Shown in pieces: positions 1-8,870 of a stretch of 16,172 bases of DNA. The stretch lies in NCBI GenBank assembly GCA_018712665.1, contig DVGP01000018.1, forward strand, positions 1-16,172, written 5' to 3'. Both the position numbers and the translations under genes were made by a program. The notes below the pieces were generated by a model. The model made no database searches. It had not been told where the DNA came from and saw only the letters and a list, made by a program, of their open reading frames with translations. Numbering within the stretch: the stretch's first letter is position 1; every line of letters starts with the position of its first letter. This stretch comes from Candidatus Pelethomonas intestinigallinarum. Its GTDB lineage: Bacteria > Bacillota > Clostridia > Oscillospirales > Oscillospiraceae.

Positions 1-166
1 GGTCACCATCGGCGACAACGTCTGGATCTGCGCGGGGGCGCTGATCCTGCCGGGCGTTACCATCGGCGAGGGCAGCGTGATCGGCGCCGGGAGCGTCGTC
101 ACCAGGAGCGTTCCGCCCAGATGTCTCGCCGTCGGGAATCCCTGCCGGGTCATCCGCAGCCTATAG
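1..166 (+). CDS. Sugar/maltose O-acetyltransferase family, C-terminal end (partial)
   Basis: Reading from base 2 gives 54 codons to a TAG at 164-166; the 5' part lies outside the window. The peptide holds hexapeptide-repeat turns of a left-handed parallel beta-helix (VTIGDNVWICAGALILPGV, TIGEGSVIGAGSVVT) and ends with the usual ...GNPCRVIRSL tail. This is the C-terminal signature of the maltose/galactoside O-acetyltransferase group (LbH_MAT_GAT), trimeric cytoplasmic enzymes that use acetyl-CoA to acetylate a sugar hydroxyl. The acceptor cannot be told from this fragment; serine or other hexapeptide acetyltransferases share the fold. The stop falls only a few bases before recognisable DUF3788 sequence in another frame, so the junction behind this gene looks like a deletion or insertion point. 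Confidence 0.85.
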   Translation, partial: VTIGDNVWICAGALILPGVTIGEGSVIGAGSVVTRSVPPRCLAVGNPCRVIRSL

Positions 167-170
167 TCCT

Positions 171-428
171 GCCGCGGGATGCGGCAAGACGCTGTGCGCG
201 CTATACGCAAGAGAAAACTGCGTGGGCTTTCTGATCATCCTGGGAAAAGACGAGCGGGCAAAATTCGAAGCGGATCGGGAAAGCTACGCAAAAGAGGTCC
301 AAGAAAGATATGACGGCGCCCAGACCTACCATGATGGGAAATGGATCATGTTCGAGCCGGTGGATGATTCCTTGTTTCAAGATTTCATGAGGCTGCTGCG
401 GATCAAAAGAAAACCAAACAAAAAGTAA
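171..428 (+). pseudogene. DUF3788 family protein, 5'-truncated remnant
   Basis: The frame ending in TAA at 426-428 reads GCGKTLCALYARE, then FLIILGKDER, YHDGKWIMFEPV and finally LLRIKRKPNKK. From memory this order (G-K-x-L-C-x-L-Y, then I-x-G-K-x-E, then DGKW, then a basic I-K-R-K-P tail) is the C-terminal 80-85 residues of DUF3788, whose full proteins are about 140 residues. The homology starts around 177 and runs back into the end of the acetyltransferase gene in another frame, with no ATG or ribosome binding site for the missing N-terminal half. A GTG at 222 could start a 68-residue product, but it lies inside the conserved domain and has only a weak purine-rich stretch upstream. I therefore read it as a decayed gene. 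The function of DUF3788 is unknown. Confidence 0.6.
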
Positions 429-653
429 GGTCCCAATCGGTCATACGGCTTCCAGTTCGCCGGGCAGCCTAAAAATGCCGTTACTTTCCCACTGCTCCGC
501 AGTGTGAAAGTCCTCGCTGCGCGAGCCGCACGCCTTGCGCGGCAAGGCTTTGCGGGGCATTCGATTGGATTCGAGGCGGGCTTTGCCCCCTCGAGCTCCC
601 CCTGCGCTGTGCAGCTTTTTACTTCTGAAGAGAGTTCTTCTACACACCGAGAG
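429..653. repeat. Non-coding hairpin-rich intergenic stretch
   Basis: No convincing gene lies here. The stretch is packed with small perfect stem-loops: 490-504 (CACTGC/GCAGTG), 513-525 (CTCGC/GCGAG), 533-547 (CCTTGC/GCAAGG), 578-588 (GGGC/GCCC), 602-614 (CTGC/GCAG) and 627-640 (GAAG/CTTC). They precede the large stem at 654-687. A 76-codon minus-strand frame crosses it (441-671) but has no start signal and resembles no family I know. The composition is typical of interspersed intergenic repeats in GC-rich Clostridiales; whether this is a repeat family needs genome comparison. Confidence 0.45.
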
Positions 654-694
654 GAGCGCCGCCCACTTCAAAAAGTGGGCGGCGCTCCCCTTTT
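654..694 (+). terminator. Strong stem-loop terminator, plus-strand direction
   Basis: A perfect 15-bp stem (654-668 pairs with 673-687) has a 4-base loop CAAA and is followed by CCC and TTTT (691-694). There is no T-run in the minus direction, so it should mainly stop plus-strand transcription coming from the acetyltransferase/DUF3788 side. The minus-strand dehydratase-like gene that ends at 763 would also transcribe through this stem and may be stabilised by it. Confidence 0.6.
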
Positions 695-762
695 GTTCGC
701 GTCCTGTTTGTCAGCCGTTGGGTCCGTTTGTGTGCGACCCTATCAGTATCCACAAAGCCGCC

Positions 763-2156
<1,394 letters not shown>

Positions 2157-2160
<4 letters not shown>

Positions 2161-5114
2161 ACCGCTTCCCCTCCTTCCTTCGCTTCCAGGGCGCCGATGA
2201 GGCTCCGCAGCCGGATCTTCACCGCGCCCAGATTGGTGATTTCATCAATTTTGATCTGTGTGTACAGCTTGTCGCGCTCCTCCAGGATGCGGCGGACCTC
2301 GTCGGTGGTGATGGCGTCCACCCCGCAGCCAAAGCTCACCAGCTGCACCAGCTGCACATCCGGGTTCTCACAGGCGAACCGGGCCGACCGGTACAGCCGG
2401 GCGTGGTAGGTCCACTGGTTGAGGACGTGAACCGGCTGGAGGTCCGCCATGTGGCAGACGCTGTCCTCGCTGACCACCACGAAGCCCAGGGAGGCGGCCA
2501 GCTTGTCGATACCGTGGCCGATCTCCGGGTCGATGTGATAGGGCCGGCCCGCCAGGATCATGATGGGCCTGCCGTGGGCCCGGGCCCAGCGGACGGCCTC
2601 CTCTCCCTGCCGCCGGACCTGGGTCATGTGGGCGGCGTAGGCGTCAAAGGCGTGGTCCACCGCCTGGCGGACCTCCTTCGCCGTCACCGAGGGGAACACC
2701 GCACGCAGGCTGGCGGTGAGCTCCTTCGTCAGCTCCCTCCTGTCGTTGATGTTCAGGAAGGGGTAGAGGAAGTTGGTCCGGGAGAGATCGTCCATGTTGC
2801 CGTGGAGGAGCTCGGAGTAGTAGGCCACCACGGGACAGTTGTAGTGGTTGTCGCTCTCCCCCTCGTCCACGTTGTAGGTCAGGCAGGGGTAGAAGATGGC
2901 GTCCACCCCCCGCTCCAGGAGCACCTCCATGTGGCCGTGCATGATCTTGGCCGGGTAGCAGGCGGTGTCCGAGGGGATGGAGAACTGGCCCTTCTCGTAG
3001 ATCCGCCGGCTGGAGAGGCCGGAGACCTCCACCCGGAAGCCCAGGTGGGTGAAGAGGGCGTGCCACAACGGCAGCAGCTCGTACATCCCCAGGGCCAGGG
3101 GCAGGCCGATGGTGCCCCGGATCTCCGCCCCCGGCGTCAGGGCCATGAGGGCGTCCCGCTTCCAGGCGTAGAGGTTGGGGACCTCCTCCGTCACCTTCAG
3201 CCCCAGGCCCTTCTGGCACTGGTTGCCGGAGATGTATTTCTTCCCGCCGCCGAAGCTGTTGATGGTCAGCCGGCAGTGGTTGGTGCAGCCCTGGCAGGTG
3301 GCGGCCTTGGCGGTGTGGACGAAGCTCCTCAGCCCCTCCGCCGTGATGATGGAGCTCTCCTTCAGATCCATGGCGTACAGCGCCGCGCCGTAGGCCCCCA
3401 TGAGCCCGGCGATGGCGGGGCGGATCACGTTCTTTCCCAGCTCCAGCTCGAAGGCCCGGAGGACGGCGTCGTTGTAGAAGGTGCCCCCCTGGACCACGAT
3501 GTGCTCCCCCAGCTCGTCGGCGGAGCCCGCCCGGATGACCTTGTAGATGGCGTTTTTCACCACCGAGACGGACAGCCCCGCGGAGATGTCCTCCACGGTG
3601 GCGCCGTCCTTCTGGGACTGCTTCACCGAGGAGTTCATGAACACGGTGCACCGGCTGCCCAGGTTCACCGGGGCCCCGGCGTGGAGTCCCTTCTCCGCGA
3701 AGGCGGCGGCGTCGTAGCCCATGGACCGGGCGAAGGTCTCGATGAAGGACCCGCACCCGGAGGAGCAGGCCTCGTTGAGCATGATGGAGTCGATGGCCCC
3801 GTTTTTGATCTTGAAGCACTTGATGTCCTGGCCGCCGATGTCCAGGATGAAGTCCACCTGGGGGCAGAAGTGCTTGGCGGCGGTGTAGTGGGCGATGGTC
3901 TCCACCACGCCCTTGTCCACGCCGAAGGCCGCCTGGATCAGCTCCTCCCCGTAGCCGGTGACGGCGCTGCCCCGGATCTTGATCCGGTCCCCGCACAGGC
4001 TGTAGATGGTCTCCAGCTGTTCCTTGACGATCTGCACCGGGTTGCCCCGGTTGGAGGCGTAGTAGGTGTAGAGCAGCTCCTTGTCCCGGCTGAGGAGGGC
4101 AAGCTTGGTGGTGGTGCTGCCGCAGTCGATGCCCAGCCAAGCGTCCCCCTCGTATGTAGCGATGTCCCGGCTGGGGACGTCGGCGGCGGCGTGGCGGGCC
4201 CGGAACGCCTCGTAGTCCGCCTGGGAGGCGAACAGCGGCGGCAGCAGGTTGCTCTCGTCCCGGACGGAGACGCTGTTTTCCAGCTTTTCCCGCAGCTCCG
4301 CCACCGTGTAGGTCCCGCCGGAGGATGTGCCGTAGAGGGCGGCGCCCAGGGCCACGGCGAAGCGGCCGTACTCCGGGAACACCGCCTGCTCGTCCGTCAG
4401 GCCCAGGGTCTCCTGGAACCGGCGGCGCAGGCCCTTGCAGTAGTAGAGGGGGCCGCCCAGGAAGAGGACCTTCCCGGCGATCCGCCGGCCCTGGGCCAGG
4501 CCGGCGATGGTCTGGTTGACCACCGCCTGGTAGATGCTGGCGGCCACGTCGGCGTGCTTGGCCCCCTGGTTGAGCAGGGGCTGGATGTCCGTCTTGGCGA
4601 AGACGCCGCACCGGGAGGCGATGGGGTAGAGCCGGGTGCTCTCCAGGCTCATCTTATCCAGCTCATCCACGGTGACGTTCAGCAGCGTGGCCATCTGGTC
4701 GATGAAAGCGCCGGTGCCTCCGGCGCAGGAGCCGTTCATCCGCTCGTCGATGCCGCCGTCGAAGAAGATGATCTTGGCGTCCTCCCCGCCCAGCTCGATG
4801 ACGGCGGAGGCGTCCGGCTCCAGCCGCTCCACCACCTCCCCGGTGGCGAAGACCTCCTGGACGAAGGGCACCCCCGCCCCCTGGGCCAGCCCCAGGCCGG
4901 CGGACCCGGAGATGGCGGCGGTGAAGGGCCGGTCCTTGATGTAGGGCGCCGCCTCCTCCAGCAGCTCCAGGGTCTTCTGCCGGACCTGGGAGAAGTGGCG
5001 CTGGTATTGCTCAAAAATAACGCGGCCGTCCTCAAGCAGTACGACCTTGGCGGTGGTGGAGCCAATGTCGATGCCCAGGGCCAGCCTCTGTGCCTGCTGG
5101 TTCATGCTTGTCAT
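2157..5114 (-). CDS. Acyl-CoA dehydratase activase-related protein (two BadF/HgdC ATPase domains + DUF2229)
   Basis: The open frame begins at 5183, but I place the start at the ATG 5112-5114 or 5103-5105. The -10 box at 5194-5199 puts transcription start near 5187, and homologs begin close to the GIDIGST motif. Numbered from the 5105 ATG (982 residues): ASKHA/actin-fold ATPase domain 1 (about 8-260) has GIDIGSTTAK, NGSCAGGTGAF (C127) and SRCGVFAKTDI (C166), the two cysteines that in HgdC-type activators bind the inter-subunit [4Fe-4S] cluster. Domain 2 (about 323-580) repeats GIDCGSTTTK, NEACSSGCGSF (C447, C451) and SRCTVFM (C486). A CxxCxxxC linker follows (C604, C607, C611; C630), then a DUF2229 region (about 664-810) with SDTACYPAK, and a dehydratase-like end with ILAGRPYH and SFGCGVD. 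Such proteins drive ATP-dependent low-potential electron transfer to a partner, here surely the overlapping downstream gene. Physiological substrate unknown. Confidence 0.85.
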
Positions 5115-5150
5115 TTCCCGCCCCGGCAGCCGGGGCGCTTCCTCCTTTTT
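5112..5150 (-). promoter_or_regulatory. Ribosome binding site separated from start codon by a hairpin
   Basis: On the minus strand the only strong SD (AAAAAGGAGG, 5141-5150) lies 26 nt from the ATG at 5112-5114. A perfect 8-bp stem (5130-5137 with 5119-5126, loop 5127-5129) sits between them. If folded, it leaves 3 + 4 = 7 nt between SD and ATG, a normal spacing. This supports a start at 5114 rather than 5183, and could make initiation structure-dependent. Confidence 0.5.
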
Positions 5151-5193
5151 CCTCTGGCCCGCGCCTTGCGCGGACTCGCCCATTTTTTGCTGT

Positions 5194-5202
5194 ATTATAG
5201 CA
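5194..5202 (-). promoter_or_regulatory. Extended -10 promoter of the activase operon
   Basis: The minus strand reads TGC-TATAAT, a perfect -10 hexamer with the TGn extension. No good -35 is seen 16-18 bp upstream. Predicted transcription start is about 5187, giving a leader of roughly 70 nt that contains the hairpin and SD. Confidence 0.65.
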
Positions 5203-5376
5203 TAGAATACGGAATAAATTCATGTACAAGTTGTTAAAAGATCAGAAAAAATGCGAGGAAATATTTCGAGGAAATGACGGAACCCGCCAAAAGCGCGAAA
5301 AAGCGGGAGGATCGGGCGGCATAAAATCTCAAACCGCGCCGGCGGAAACGGCTTATGCCCATTCTCCCACAGAAAA
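5203..5376. other. Divergent intergenic region, no gene
   Basis: This stretch is less GC-rich than its surroundings and separates the activase promoter (minus) from the two-component promoter (plus). It contains a 9-bp direct repeat CGAGGAAAT at 5254-5262 and 5267-5275 (13-bp period). A 64-codon frame from 5222 has no SD and no recognisable family, so I do not call it. Confidence 0.5.
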
Positions 5377-5416
5377 TCTTAAGGCCCTCTTAAACATTCG
5401 GCCCCTTTTTTCTTAA
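5377..5416 (+). promoter_or_regulatory. Candidate response-regulator operator (TCTTAA direct repeats)
   Basis: TCTTAA occurs at 5377-5382, 5388-5393 and 5411-5416, so start-to-start spacings are 11 and 23 bp, about one and two helical turns on one face. OmpR/PhoB-family regulators commonly bind direct repeats spaced about 11 bp apart. The repeats lie just upstream of the -10 of the gene for such a regulator, suggesting autoregulation. No binding data. Confidence 0.45.
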
Positions 5417-5425
5417 AGCGTTTCA

Positions 5426-5434
5426 TGGTACAAT
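5426..5434 (+). promoter_or_regulatory. Extended -10 promoter of the two-component operon
   Basis: TGG-TACAAT (5426-5434) is a TGn-extended -10. The expected -35 position falls in a T-rich run (5406-5411) without a TTGACA match, in keeping with activator-assisted or extended -10 recognition. Start predicted near 5441; the SD AAGGTGGGAG follows before the ATG at 5463. Confidence 0.6.
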
Positions 5435-5462
5435 AGCCCATGAAAGGTGGGAGAAACCTGAT

Positions 5463-6155
5463 ATGGCCAACATCTTGATCTGCGACGACGAGCGGGACAT
5501 CGTTTCCGCTCTGAAAATCTATCTCTCCTCCGAGGGGTACACCCTCTTTGAGGCATATACCGGCCGGGAGGCCCTGGAGGTGGTGAAGAAGCACGACATC
5601 CACCTCATCCTCATGGACATCATGATGCCGGAGATGGACGGCATCTCCGCCACCGCCAAGCTCCGGGAGACGTGCAACGTCCCCATCATCCTGCTGACCG
5701 CCAAGAGCGAGGACACCGACAAGGTCCTGGGGCTGAACATGGGGGCGGACGACTACATCACCAAGCCCTTCAACCCCATGGAGGTCCTGGCCCGGGTCCG
5801 GTCCCAGCTGCGGCGGTACACCTCCCTGGGGGGCATGGAGCAGAAGCCCAACCGGATCGTCATCGGCGGCATCGCCCTGGACGACGACACCAAGACCGTC
5901 ACCGTGGACGGCGAGCCGGTGAGCCTGACCCCCATCGAGTACAACATCCTGCTGCTGCTCATGCGCCACCCCGGGCGGGTCTACTCCTCCGCCCAGATCT
6001 ACGAGAAGGTGTGGAACGAGAGCGCCTTCGGCTCCGAGGGGGCCGTGGCGGTCCACATCCGGCACCTGCGGGAGAAGCTGGAGATCAACCCCTCCGAGCC
6101 CCGGTACCTGAAGGTTGTGTGGGGCCTGGGATACAAGATGGAGCCAAACAACTAA
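5463..6155 (+). CDS. OmpR/PhoB-family response regulator
   Basis: 230 residues, standard length. The receiver domain (about 1-115) has acidic-pocket residues D8/D9, phospho-acceptor D52 in LMDIMMPEMDG, switch residue T79 and K101 in the YITKPF motif. The C-terminal winged-helix DNA-binding domain (about 132-226) includes LTPIEYNILLLLM, the recognition-helix region AVAVHIRHLREKLE and the terminal wing VVWGLGYKME. It should be a cytoplasmic transcription factor activated by phosphoryl transfer from the kinase encoded two genes downstream. It is followed at 22 bp by a small membrane-peptide gene. Regulon unknown; TCTTAA repeats upstream suggest it controls its own operon. No ABC transporter or other obvious target gene follows the pair. 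Confidence 0.95.
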   Translation: MANILICDDERDIVSALKIYLSSEGYTLFEAYTGREALEVVKKHDIHLILMDIMMPEMDGISATAKLRETCNVPIILLTAKSEDTDKVLGLNMGADDYITKPFNPMEVLARVRSQLRRYTSLGGMEQKPNRIVIGGIALDDDTKTVTVDGEPVSLTPIEYNILLLLMRHPGRVYSSAQIYEKVWNESAFGSEGAVAVHIRHLREKLEINPSEPRYLKVVWGLGYKMEPNN

Positions 6156-6176
6156 CGAACAAAGGAGGTCGTCCAC

Positions 6177-6269
6177 ATGAAAAAGCTGCTGATGGCGCTG
6201 CTCTTCCCTGTGCTGGCGCTGGCGGGGCTGTACTGCCTGCTGAAGTGGAAGGTGTATTACGATGCGTGA
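6177..6269 (+). CDS. 30-residue single-pass membrane peptide between regulator and kinase
   Basis: A 30-codon frame, MKKLLMALLFPVLALAGLYC then LLKWKVYYDA, with a TGA at 6267-6269. It has the best SD in the operon (AAAGGAGG, 6161-6168, 8 nt from the ATG). It has a basic N-terminus, about 19 hydrophobic residues and a basic/aromatic tail, so it is a predicted small inner-membrane protein or uncleaved signal-like peptide. There is one cysteine (C20), and LAGLYC is close to but not a clean lipobox. Its last 8 bases overlap the kinase start (ATG 6262), implying translational coupling. Possible roles are a kinase accessory/regulatory peptide or a leader that sets kinase expression; neither is shown. 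Confidence 0.7.
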   Translation: MKKLLMALLFPVLALAGLYCLLKWKVYYDA

Positions 6270-8289
6270 CATACGGGGCAGCCTGGCCGCGAAGATCGCG
6301 GCGGCGGCGCTGCTGGTGGTTCTCATCGGCGGGGCGGTCCTGGCTGTGCTCGGCACGACCATGGTCTGGCGCGGCTTCGGAACCGCGGAGACCTACGTGA
6401 TGGACGACCTCTGTCCCATCGAGGGCGGCATGTACTGTGCCCTGTGGATGACCACCGGGGACCCATCGGAGGCACGTGTCCAGGACTATGCCCATGAGCT
6501 GGAGAGCGGCTACCAGGGGCTCCTCTGGTCCATCTACGACGGGGACCCGGATACGGGGACGCTTCTGGCCACCAACAGGGACGCCTACGCCTCCTCCCCC
6601 CTGCTCCCCGGCCAGCGGGTCCTGGTGGCGGACAATGACGGCGAGACCGCCCAGGGCTACTACACCGTGGTGGGACAGCTCACCTCCCCCCTGCCCCAGG
6701 GAGGCAGCTTTGCCTTCTATCAGGCTATGTATGATATCCTCCATCCCCTGGCCGGAGGCCTGCCTCTGCTGACGGTCCTGCTGGCAGCGGCCGCTGTGGC
6801 GGACCTGGTCTTTCTTCTCAGCGCCGCCGGCCACCGCCGGGGCACAGAGGGGATCGTCCCCAACTGGCAGGACCGCATTCCTCTGGACCTGTACCTCCTG
6901 GCCGGCGGCCTCCTGTTCTTCGCCTTGCTGACGGTAACAATGGAGACCCTTTCCATGGTTGGGTACGCCTCAACCCCCAACCTGTCCTACGTGACGGCGG
7001 CGGCCTGTTCCGCCGCCGGGGTGATCTTGTCGGCACTGGCGGTGCTCATGAGCCTGTCCACCCGCGTCAAGCTGGGCAAGTGGTGGCGCAACTCCCTGTG
7101 CTACATGCTCTTCCGGTGGGTGCGGCGGCTGTGGCGGCGGTTCCTGGCCGGGGTGCGGGGACTGATCGGCATTCTCCCCATGACCTGGCGGACGGTGATG
7201 CTGGCCGCCGGCGTGCTGTTCCTCCAGCTGTGCCTGTCCCTGCTGTCCTTCCACAGCTACGCCAACAACGGCCTGTTCTTCCTCTTGCTTCTGGCTCTGG
7301 ATGGGGCTGTCATCGCCGGGGCGGCGTGGCTCACCGTCCAGGCCCAGAAGATCCGGGATGAGGGACGGGCCCTGGCGGAGGGGAACCTGGAGGCCAAGAT
7401 CGACACCCACGGCATGTACCGGGATCTGAAGGCCCACGCGGAGAACCTCAACGCCATCGGCCAGGGCCTCAACCGGGCGGTGGAGCAGCGGATGCGGTCC
7501 GAGCGGCTGAAGACTGAGCTCATCACCAACGTCTCCCACGACATCAAAACGCCCCTCACCTCCATCGTCAACTATGTGGACCTGCTGGAGAAGGAGGAGC
7601 TGCCGGAGAAGGCCCAGGAGTATCTGGCGGTGCTGGACCGGCAGTCCCGGCGGCTGAAGAAGCTGACGGAGGATCTGGTGGAGGCCAGCAAGGCCTCCAC
7701 CGGCAACGTGGCCGTCCACCTCTCCCCCATCCTGGTCAACGAGATCGTCCACCAGGCCATCGGGGACTACAGCGAGAAGCTCACCGCCGGGAAACTGGAG
7801 GTCATCGTGAACACCTACGAGGGCAACCTGGAGGCCATGGCCGACGGGCGGCTGCTGTGGCGGGTACTGGACAACCTTCTGGGCAATGTGTGCAAGTACG
7901 CCCTGGCGGGCACCCGGGTCTATGTGGACCTGACCGCCCGGGACGGCAGGGTGTACCTGTCCATCAAGAATATCTCCCGGGATCCCCTGAACGTCAGCGC
8001 CCAGGACCTGATGGAGCGGTTTGTCCGTGGGGACGCCTCCCGGCACACGGAGGGCAGCGGCCTGGGGCTGAACATTGCCAAGAGCCTGATGGACCTGATG
8101 GGCGGAACCTTTGACCTCAGTGTGGACGGCGACCTGTTCAAGGCCCAGCTGTCCCTGCCCACCTCCTCCGGCGCCGCGCCCCCCCAGCCGGAACCGGAGG
8201 AGAGCCGAAAGGCCCCGCCGGAGGAGGCCCCGGCGGAACACCACGCCGGCCCCCTGGAAAAGCTGCGGCGCCTGCTGTTACGGGAATAG
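6262..8289 (+). CDS. Membrane sensor histidine kinase
   Basis: 675 residues with about six predicted TM segments (roughly 13-33, 163-189, 208-231, 241-266, 311-332, 337-360). An extracytoplasmic stretch of about 125 residues (36-160) between TM1 and TM2 is the likely input domain. A HAMP-like linker (about 360-412) leads to the HisKA dimerisation domain with phospho-acceptor H426 in VSHDIKTPLTS. The ATPase domain has an N-box DNLLGNVCKY (537-546) and G2 box GSGLGLNIAK (598-607). The usual DxGxG G1 motif is replaced by IKNISRDPLNVSAQDLMERF then VRGD, a variant I recall from a Firmicute kinase subfamily. A Pro/Glu-rich tail (about 634-675) is extra. The start (6262) overlaps the membrane-peptide gene; a weaker SD (GGAAGG, 6247-6252) lies within that gene. 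Partner: the response regulator upstream. Signal unknown. Confidence 0.93.
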   Translation: MRDIRGSLAAKIAAAALLVVLIGGAVLAVLGTTMVWRGFGTAETYVMDDLCPIEGGMYCALWMTTGDPSEARVQDYAHELESGYQGLLWSIYDGDPDTGTLLATNRDAYASSPLLPGQRVLVADNDGETAQGYYTVVGQLTSPLPQGGSFAFYQAMYDILHPLAGGLPLLTVLLAAAAVADLVFLLSAAGHRRGTEGIVPNWQDRIPLDLYLLAGGLLFFALLTVTMETLSMVGYASTPNLSYVTAAACSAAGVILSALAVLMSLSTRVKLGKWWRNSLCYMLFRWVRRLWRRFLAGVRGLIGILPMTWRTVMLAAGVLFLQLCLSLLSFHSYANNGLFFLLLLALDGAVIAGAAWLTVQAQKIRDEGRALAEGNLEAKIDTHGMYRDLKAHAENLNAIGQGLNRAVEQRMRSERLKTELITNVSHDIKTPLTSIVNYVDLLEKEELPEKAQEYLAVLDRQSRRLKKLTEDLVEASKASTGNVAVHLSPILVNEIVHQAIGDYSEKLTAGKLEVIVNTYEGNLEAMADGRLLWRVLDNLLGNVCKYALAGTRVYVDLTARDGRVYLSIKNISRDPLNVSAQDLMERFVRGDASRHTEGSGLGLNIAKSLMDLMGGTFDLSVDGDLFKAQLSLPTSSGAAPPQPEPEESRKAPPEEAPAEHHAGPLEKLRRLLLRE

Positions 8290-8323
8290 GAAATCGCTGG
8301 GAAAACGAGACCATTCATGCGGC

Positions 8324-8379
8324 AAAAAGCCGGCCGGCGCCGGGCGGAGAAGATCCTGCCCGGCGCCGGCCGGTTTTTT
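8324..8379. terminator. Bidirectional terminator between convergent operons
   Basis: A 16-bp perfect GC stem (8330-8345 with 8358-8373, 12-nt loop) is followed by T6 (8374-8379) and preceded by A5 (8324-8328). It can stop the kinase operon (plus) and the DUF3021 operon (minus). Confidence 0.9.
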
Positions 8380-8420
8380 CTGTTTCCCACTGTTTTCCCT
8401 GACCCGCTCCCTCGCGGGCC

Positions 8421-8870
8421 TCACTCCCCACGGCGCTCCCGCTCCCGGCGGTACTGGCCCAGGAGGCCGTCATACTTCCGCCCGGCGGCCCGGTAGAACA
8501 GCTCAAACCCCAGGGTGAACACCGCGAAGGCCGCGGCGAAGGCGCCGCCGAACACCAGCCACGCCCCCAGCTGGTCCGTGGGGAACCACCGGAACAGCCA
8601 GGCCGCTCCCGCCAACAGCGGGAAAAACAGGGCCAGGAACAGCAGGGCCCTGCGGGTATACCGCATCTTCTTGAGGATGTTGTCGGTAAAGCACAGGTAC
8701 TGGATGGCGCTGCCCAGGGCGCAGACGAGCAGCAGGGACAAAAGCTTCCCGATCCCCACCGTCTCCTCCCCGTACAGCAGGCTGACCGCGGCGTAGATCA
8801 CCGCCGCCGCCGTAAAGCTCAGGCTGGCCGCCGTCTTCCATTCCGACACAAAGCGCAGGAATCCTCTCAT
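8421..8870 (-). CDS. DUF3021 family membrane protein
   Basis: 149 residues from the ATG at 8868-8870, which overlaps the LytTR stop by ATGA and has an SD AAAGGAG 8-9 nt upstream. A longer frame from 8924 would run into the LytTR gene and is not used. Four hydrophobic segments (about 13-34, 41-62, 74-95, 101-126) and a short basic cytoplasmic tail rich in Arg/Glu match DUF3021, small four-TM proteins nearly always encoded beside a LytTR regulator. In LytTR regulatory systems such as HdrRM/BrsRM of Streptococcus mutans the membrane partner holds the LytTR protein inactive. I infer the same relation here from context and overlap; DUF3021 itself has no proven mechanism that I know. Confidence 0.85.
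   Translation of the reverse strand: MRGFLRFVSEWKTAASLSFTAAAVIYAAVSLLYGEETVGIGKLLSLLLVCALGSAIQYLCFTDNILKKMRYTRRALLFLALFFPLLAGAAWLFRWFPTDQLGAWLVFGGAFAAAFAVFTLGFELFYRAAGRKYDGLLGQYRRERERRGE

Noticed and set aside
441..671. 76-codon minus-strand frame
   Set aside because: It runs through the hairpin array and into the terminator stem, has no SD and no recognisable family; it is more likely part of a non-coding repeat.
5115..5183. N-terminal extension of the activase starting at 5183
   Set aside because: The ATG at 5183 lies within a few bases of the predicted transcription start and has no SD; the residues added are charged and unlike homolog N-termini.
2403..5237. 944-codon plus-strand open frame
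   Set aside because: It mirrors the activase gene on the other strand. Its composition is dominated by Val, Gly, Asp, His and Leu with no domain, and conserved activase motifs with two cysteine sets prove the minus strand is coding.
5222..5416. 64-codon plus-strand frame upstream of the response regulator
   Set aside because: No SD, biased but non-protein-like composition, and it crosses the promoter repeats.
5377..5445. Riboswitch or attenuator before the two-component operon
   Set aside because: No terminator/antiterminator pair or conserved aptamer could be drawn; promoter repeats explain the pattern better.
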